Of a stretch of DNA of 31,890 bases, positions 28,236-31,890 are shown piece after piece. A program made the position numbers and the translations under genes. Source of the DNA: Ferrovibrio terrae_B (GTDB lineage: Bacteria > Pseudomonadota > Alphaproteobacteria > Ferrovibrionales > Ferrovibrionaceae); contig NZ_CALRUC010000043.1 in NCBI RefSeq assembly GCF_943371255.1, positions 1 through 31,890 on the forward strand. The letters are read 5' to 3'. Positions within the stretch are counted from its first letter, which is position 1, and the number at the start of each line of letters is the position of its first letter. The notes under the pieces are model-generated. The model searched no databases and had not been told where the DNA came from. It saw only the letters and a list, made by a program, of their open reading frames with translations.

Positions 28236-29360
28236 CTATAGAGGCTCGATATCCCCGAGCGCCTGAGTGGCGTGGAACTCGGCCGCGAAAGCCTCCAGCC
28301 GGCCTTCCGGGATCGCCGCGCGCATGCCCTGCATCAGATCCTGGTAATAGGTCAGGTTATGCGCGGTCATCAGCATGGAGCCGAGGATTTCATCCGACCG
28401 CACCAGATGATGCAGATAGGCGCGGCTGTAGTTGCGGCAGGCCGGGCAGCGGCAGTGCTGGTCAATCGGCCGCGGGTCTTCGGCATGGCGGGCGTTGCGG
28501 ATGTTGATGGTGCCGCGCCGGGTGAAGGCCTGGCCGTTACGGCCTGAGCGTGTCGGCATCACGCAGTCGAACATGTCGATGCCGCGCTGCACGGCGCCAA
28601 CGAGGTCTGACGGCTTGCCCACGCCCATCAGATAGCGCGGGCGATCCTGTGGCAGATGCGGCGTGGTGACATCCAGGGTGGCGAACATCTCGTCTTGCGT
28701 TTCGCCCACCGCCAGACCGCCGACAGCATAGCCGTCGAAGCCGGTGGCGATCAGGCCTTTGGCGGATTCTTCGCGGAGCGCCGCATTGGTACCGCCCTGC
28801 ACGATGCCGAACAGGCCATAGCCGTCGCGCAGCTTGAACGCCGCCTTGCAGCGTTCGGCCCAGCGCAAGGAAAGCTGCATCGCCTGCGCCACCCGCCGGT
28901 CGTCGGCCGGCAGCTTGACGCATTCATCCAGCTGCATGGTGATGGTGGCATCGAGCAGATGCTGGATCTCGATCGAGCGTTCCGGCGTCAGTTCGTAGCG
29001 CGCGCCGTCGATATGCGACTGGAAGGCGACGCCGTCCTCGCTCACCTTGTTGAGCTGCGACAGCGACATCACCTGGAAACCGCCGGAATCGGTGAGGATC
29101 GGGCCGGGCCAGTGCATGAACTTATGCAGGCCGCCCATCTTGGCGACGCGCTCGGCAGTCGGCCGCAGCATCAGGTGATAGGTGTTGCCCAGGATGATCT
29201 GCGCGCCGGTCTCGGCCACGGCTTCGGGCGTCATCGCCTTCACGGTCGCGGCCGTGCCCACCGGCATGAAGGCCGGTGTGTCGATGGCGCCATGGGCGGT
29301 CTCAAGCCGCCCGCGGCGGGCGGCGCCATCGGTGGCGCTGACGGCAAAACGAAGGGTCAT
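28236..29360 (-). CDS. tgt: Queuine/preQ1 tRNA-ribosyltransferase
   Basis: Tgt exchanges guanine-34 of GUN-anticodon tRNAs for preQ1 (queuosine pathway). The 374-residue protein has the TIM-barrel signatures PILTDSGGFQVMSL (catalytic Asp region), FGIVQGG, DCVMPTRSGRNGQAFT (nucleophile Asp region) and the zinc site CRCPACRNYSRAYLHHL. Length is normal. It overlaps queA by four bases (ATGA), so translation is coupled. In the order coaD, two cyclophilins, queA, tgt, it matches a gene order common in alphaproteobacteria. It is followed at once by a possible 33-codon gene. Confidence 0.97.
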   Translation of the reverse strand: MTLRFAVSATDGAARRGRLETAHGAIDTPAFMPVGTAATVKAMTPEAVAETGAQIILGNTYHLMLRPTAERVAKMGGLHKFMHWPGPILTDSGGFQVMSLSQLNKVSEDGVAFQSHIDGARYELTPERSIEIQHLLDATITMQLDECVKLPADDRRVAQAMQLSLRWAERCKAAFKLRDGYGLFGIVQGGTNAALREESAKGLIATGFDGYAVGGLAVGETQDEMFATLDVTTPHLPQDRPRYLMGVGKPSDLVGAVQRGIDMFDCVMPTRSGRNGQAFTRRGTINIRNARHAEDPRPIDQHCRCPACRNYSRAYLHHLVRSDEILGSMLMTAHNLTYYQDLMQGMRAAIPEGRLEAFAAEFHATQALGDIEPL

Positions 29361-30406
29361 GTTGGGCTGGCCTGTCTGAACAGCAGGCTTGTATCGCCGT
29401 AGGAGTAGAAACGGAAGCCCTTCTCCACCGCATGGGCATAGATCGCCCGCTGGGCGTCCAGCCCGACAAAGGCCGCCACCAGCATGAGAAGCGTCGATTT
29501 CGGCAGGTGGAAATTGGTCAGCAGGCCGTCGACGATGCGGAATTCAAAGCCCGGGGTGATGAAGATATCGGTATCGCCGGCAAAGGGCTGCAGCGCGCCG
29601 CCGCGCGCGGCGCTTTCCAGCAGCCGCAGCGAGGTTGTCCCGATGGCGATCACCCGGCCACCCCTGGCGCGGGCGGCGGCAATGGCGGCGACGGTCTCGG
29701 CTGTCACCTCGCCCCATTCGGCATGCATCTTGTGGTCTGCGACGCGGTCAACTTTCACGGGCAGAAACGTGCCGGCGCCGACATGCAGGGTGACACGGGC
29801 AAAGCCGATGCCCTGCGCTTTCAGGCCTGCGATCAGTGCCGGGGTGAAATGTAGGCCGGCGGTGGGGGCGGCAATCGCGCCGGTCTTTTCGGCAAACACC
29901 GTCTGGTAGTCGGCCCTGTCCTGTGCATCGGCCTTGCGCTGGGCGACGATATAGGGCGGCAGTGGCATGCTGCCGGCGGTTTCGAGCGCCTGCAGGAGAT
30001 CTCCATCCTCGCGGTCGAACCGCAGGATGATCTGGTCGTCGTCGCGGCCGAGCGTCTCGGCGACGATGCCGCCATCGAACAGCACGCGGTCGCCGGGCTT
30101 GAGCCGCTTGGCCGGGCGGGCCATGGCGGTCCAACGCCGCTCGCCGACCGGCTTGAGCAGCAGGGCTTCCACGCGCACTTCGGGGTCACGCTCGCGGCGG
30201 CCATAGAGCCGCGCGGGAATGACCCTGGTGTCGTTGAACACCAGCAGGTCATCGGGCCGCAGCAGGCCGGGCAGATCAGCCACCGTGAGCGGGCGCGGGT
30301 CGATGCCGCCGGCATGCAGCAGCAGCCTGGCGGCTTCACGCGGCACGGCCGGCCGCTCGGCGATCAGCGCCGGCGGCAGCTCGAAATCGAAATCGGAGAC
30401 CAGCAT
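29357..30406 (-). CDS. queA: S-adenosylmethionine:tRNA ribosyltransferase-isomerase
   Basis: QueA transfers and isomerises ribose from S-adenosylmethionine to preQ1-tRNA, giving epoxyqueuosine. The 349-residue protein begins DFDFELPPALIAERP and has the family motifs LLVFNDTRVIPARL, PLPPYI, DYQTVFAEKTGAIAAPTAGLHF, TLHVGAGTF and TTSLRLLES, with the end FYSYGDTSLL. It is full length. It acts directly after Tgt in the same pathway, and the genes overlap by four bases. It lies 30 bp downstream of the first cyclophilin gene. Confidence 0.97.
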   Translation of the reverse strand: MLVSDFDFELPPALIAERPAVPREAARLLLHAGGIDPRPLTVADLPGLLRPDDLLVFNDTRVIPARLYGRRERDPEVRVEALLLKPVGERRWTAMARPAKRLKPGDRVLFDGGIVAETLGRDDDQIILRFDREDGDLLQALETAGSMPLPPYIVAQRKADAQDRADYQTVFAEKTGAIAAPTAGLHFTPALIAGLKAQGIGFARVTLHVGAGTFLPVKVDRVADHKMHAEWGEVTAETVAAIAAARARGGRVIAIGTTSLRLLESAARGGALQPFAGDTDIFITPGFEFRIVDGLLTNFHLPKSTLLMLVAAFVGLDAQRAIYAHAVEKGFRFYSYGDTSLLFRQASPT

Positions 30407-30436
30407 CGCGATGCCCTCACGCCTGAGGGCGGCAGG

Positions 30437-30916
30437 TCAGACGTCGGCGGCGACGCGCATCGACACGATCTTGTCCGGATCGCTCACCGAGCCGTTGCGG
30501 GCCTGGCTGCCGCGCTTGATCTTGTCGACATGCTCCATGCCCTCGGTCACCTGACCCCAGACCGTATACTGCTTGTCGAGGAAGCGGGCATCGGCGAAGC
30601 AGATGAAGAACTGGCTGTCGGCGCTGTGCGGGCTGCTGGCGCGCGCCATCGAGCAGGTGCCGCGCACATGCGGCTCGTCGTTGAATTCCGCCTTCAGGTT
30701 CTCGCCCGAACCGCCGGTGCCGTCGCCACGCGGATCGCCGGTCTGGGCCATGAAGCCCTCGATCACGCGATGGAATTTCAGGCCGTCATAGAAATGCTGG
30801 CGTGCCAGTTCCTTGATGCGGGCGACATGGTTCGGCGCCAGGTCGGGGCGCAGCGCGATGGTGACGCGGCCGTCCTTGAGTTCAAGATAAAGCGTGTTTT
30901 CCAGGTCGTCACTCAT
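30437..30916 (-). CDS. Cyclophilin-type peptidyl-prolyl isomerase, cytoplasmic
   Basis: A 159-residue cyclophilin that catalyses proline cis-trans isomerisation. It has no signal peptide, so it is cytoplasmic. The active-site set is FHRVIEGFMAQTGDPRGDG (Arg, Phe, Met, Gln) and SADSQFFICFADARFLDKQY, with TVWGQVTEGME closing the fold. It is the compact bacterial form. It stands next to a second, exported cyclophilin with the same core, 18 bp upstream, suggesting a tandem duplication with split compartments. Confidence 0.95.
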   Translation of the reverse strand: MSDDLENTLYLELKDGRVTIALRPDLAPNHVARIKELARQHFYDGLKFHRVIEGFMAQTGDPRGDGTGGSGENLKAEFNDEPHVRGTCSMARASSPHSADSQFFICFADARFLDKQYTVWGQVTEGMEHVDKIKRGSQARNGSVSDPDKIVSMRVAADV

Positions 30917-30934
30917 GGCTGGTCCTTCTTGGTC

Positions 30935-31507
30935 TTACTTCACGTCGGCAGCGACGCGCATGCGGATGATCTTGTCAGGGTCGACGACGCTGCCGCTGCC
31001 CGGCGCGCCCTTCTTGATATTGTCGACCAGTTCCATGCCGCTGACCACACGGCCCCAGACCGTGTACTGGCCATTCAGATGCGGCGCATCGTCGAAGCAG
31101 ATGAAGAACTGGCTGTCGGCGCTGTTGGGGTCGCTGGTGCGCGCCATCGACACGGTGCCGCGGCGATGCGATTCCCGATTGAATTCCGCCGCCAGCTTCT
31201 GGCCCGAACCGCCGGCGCCGGTGCCGGTGGGATCGCCGACTTGCGCCATGAAGCCGCGGATCACGCGATGGAAGGCCGAGCCGTCGTAGAAGCCCTTGCG
31301 GGTCAGTTCCTTGATGCGCTTGACGTGGTTGGGCGCCAGATCGGGCCGCATGGCGATCACCACGCGGCCGCCGCTCAGCTCCATGATCAGGGTGTTTTCC
31401 GGATCGGCAGCCTGCACCTGGGTCTGGGCCTGCCCGGCAAACGGCAGCAGCGCGGCAATGAAACCAAACGCGATAAAGTGACGGCGCGAAAACAGATCGG
31501 GGATCAT
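30935..31507 (-). CDS. Cyclophilin-type peptidyl-prolyl isomerase, exported
   Basis: In this 190-residue protein a cleavable signal of about 28 residues begins with SRRHFIAFGFIAALLPFAGQ. The SRRxFI pattern resembles a twin-arginine (Tat) motif, although a Sec signal is possible. The mature isomerase has FHRVIRGFMAQVGDPTGTG, SADSQFFICF and YTVWGRVVSGMEL. It should assist folding in the periplasm. It overlaps the coaD stop by four bases (ATGA) and lies upstream of the cytoplasmic paralogue. Confidence 0.93.
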   Translation of the reverse strand: MIPDLFSRRHFIAFGFIAALLPFAGQAQTQVQAADPENTLIMELSGGRVVIAMRPDLAPNHVKRIKELTRKGFYDGSAFHRVIRGFMAQVGDPTGTGAGGSGQKLAAEFNRESHRRGTVSMARTSDPNSADSQFFICFDDAPHLNGQYTVWGRVVSGMELVDNIKKGAPGSGSVVDPDKIIRMRVAADVK

Positions 31508-31890
31508 TCTTCACCCTTGGCTTTGCGCGCCGCGATACTGACGCGCATGCGTTCGGCCACGCGCGGCGACACGAACGGGCTGATATCGCCGCCCAGCATG
31601 GCGATTTCCTTGACCAGGCGGGAGGCGATGAACTGGTGGTTGTCGGATGCCATGAGGAAGACGGTCTCAATCTCGGAATTCAGCCGGGCATTCATGCCCA
31701 CCATCTGGAATTCATACTCGAAATCCGACACCGCGCGCAGGCCGCGGATGATCATCACCGCGCCCAGATCCATGGCGAAATGCATCAGCAGGTTGGAAAA
31801 CGGCTTGACCTCGAATTCGGTGGCGCCGGGCATGAGAGGGCCGATTTCCTCGCGCACCATCTCGACGCGCTCTTCCATCGAGAACAGCGG
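31504..31890 (-). CDS. coaD: Phosphopantetheine adenylyltransferase, N-terminal part outside window
   Basis: CoaD makes dephospho-CoA from 4'-phosphopantetheine and ATP. Only the C-terminal 128 codons lie in the window; the frame runs open to base 31890, starting PLFSMEERVEMVREEIG. Seen motifs are LMHFAMDLGAVMIIRGLRAV and SDFEYEFQMVGMNARLNS (substrate site), FLMASDNHQFIASRLVKEIA and the end GGDISPFVSP. The N-terminal HxGH nucleotide site is beyond the edge. It heads the coaD-ppi-ppi-queA-tgt cluster and overlaps the next gene by four bases. Confidence 0.95.
   Translation of the reverse strand, partial: PLFSMEERVEMVREEIGPLMPGATEFEVKPFSNLLMHFAMDLGAVMIIRGLRAVSDFEYEFQMVGMNARLNSEIETVFLMASDNHQFIASRLVKEIAMLGGDISPFVSPRVAERMRVSIAARKAKGEE

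Overview
The window is high-GC DNA from what looks like an alphaproteobacterium, probably of the Rhodospirillales type. This is an inference from several things: a chromosomal coaD-ppi-ppi-queA-tgt cluster, small lineage-typical families (DUF4170, DUF3833, a PAS_5-type protein, a compact FliN), heavy use of GC-ending codons, and hairpin repeats ending in TGACGA. No rRNA, CRISPR array, transposase, integrase or phage gene was found. Two tRNAs are present, tRNA-Leu(GAG) at the left end and tRNA-Lys(TTT) near 27.2 kb.

Region by region: 1-1.5 kb holds tRNA-Leu, fliN, lipB and a small membrane protein. 1.5-2.15 kb is a gene-free repeat island with a degenerate 10-bp tandem repeat and REP-like hairpins. 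2.15-5.35 kb holds an NAD(P)-binding protein and an acylphosphatase gene. Their adjoining 3' ends look duplicated around an inserted block that carries a glutathione transferase, an AraC regulator and an AT-richer membrane protein. 5.4-12 kb is a sulfur/arsenic locus: a YeeE/YedE transporter pair with a DUF2892 protein on the minus strand. Divergent from it are ArsR1, a flavoprotein with a cysteine-rich tail, an MFS transporter, ArsR2, ArsC and an Acr3 arsenite permease. The two regulators have different predicted operators. 12-23 kb is catabolic: TetR plus Rieske oxygenase; an orphan Bug-type binding protein; a tight minus-strand operon (fluoroacetate-dehalogenase-type hydrolase, DUF502, cytochrome P450, M81/MlrC peptidase); and a plus-strand SDR, OB-fold protein and amidohydrolase. 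22.5-24.8 kb holds small unknown genes and an HPt-like protein whose phosphoacceptor histidine is replaced by leucine. 24.9-26.5 kb holds two divergent gene pieces that together make one TPR-glycosyltransferase, as if a segment of about 1 kb had been inverted. The right end is housekeeping: the DUF3833 lipoprotein, tRNA-Lys, a PAS protein, then tgt, queA, two cyclophilins and the 3' part of coaD.

How the genes work together: ArsC reduces arsenate and Acr3 exports arsenite. The flavoprotein and MFS pair under ArsR1 probably handles a second arsenic species or a related thiol-reactive compound. The YeeE/YedE genes probably import a reduced sulfur compound. QueA and Tgt act in queuosine modification of tRNA. 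The most interesting items are the split and inverted glycosyltransferase, the duplicated junction around the GST/AraC block, the cysteine-tailed flavoprotein with its operators, the His-less HPt protein and the complete dehalogenase active site.
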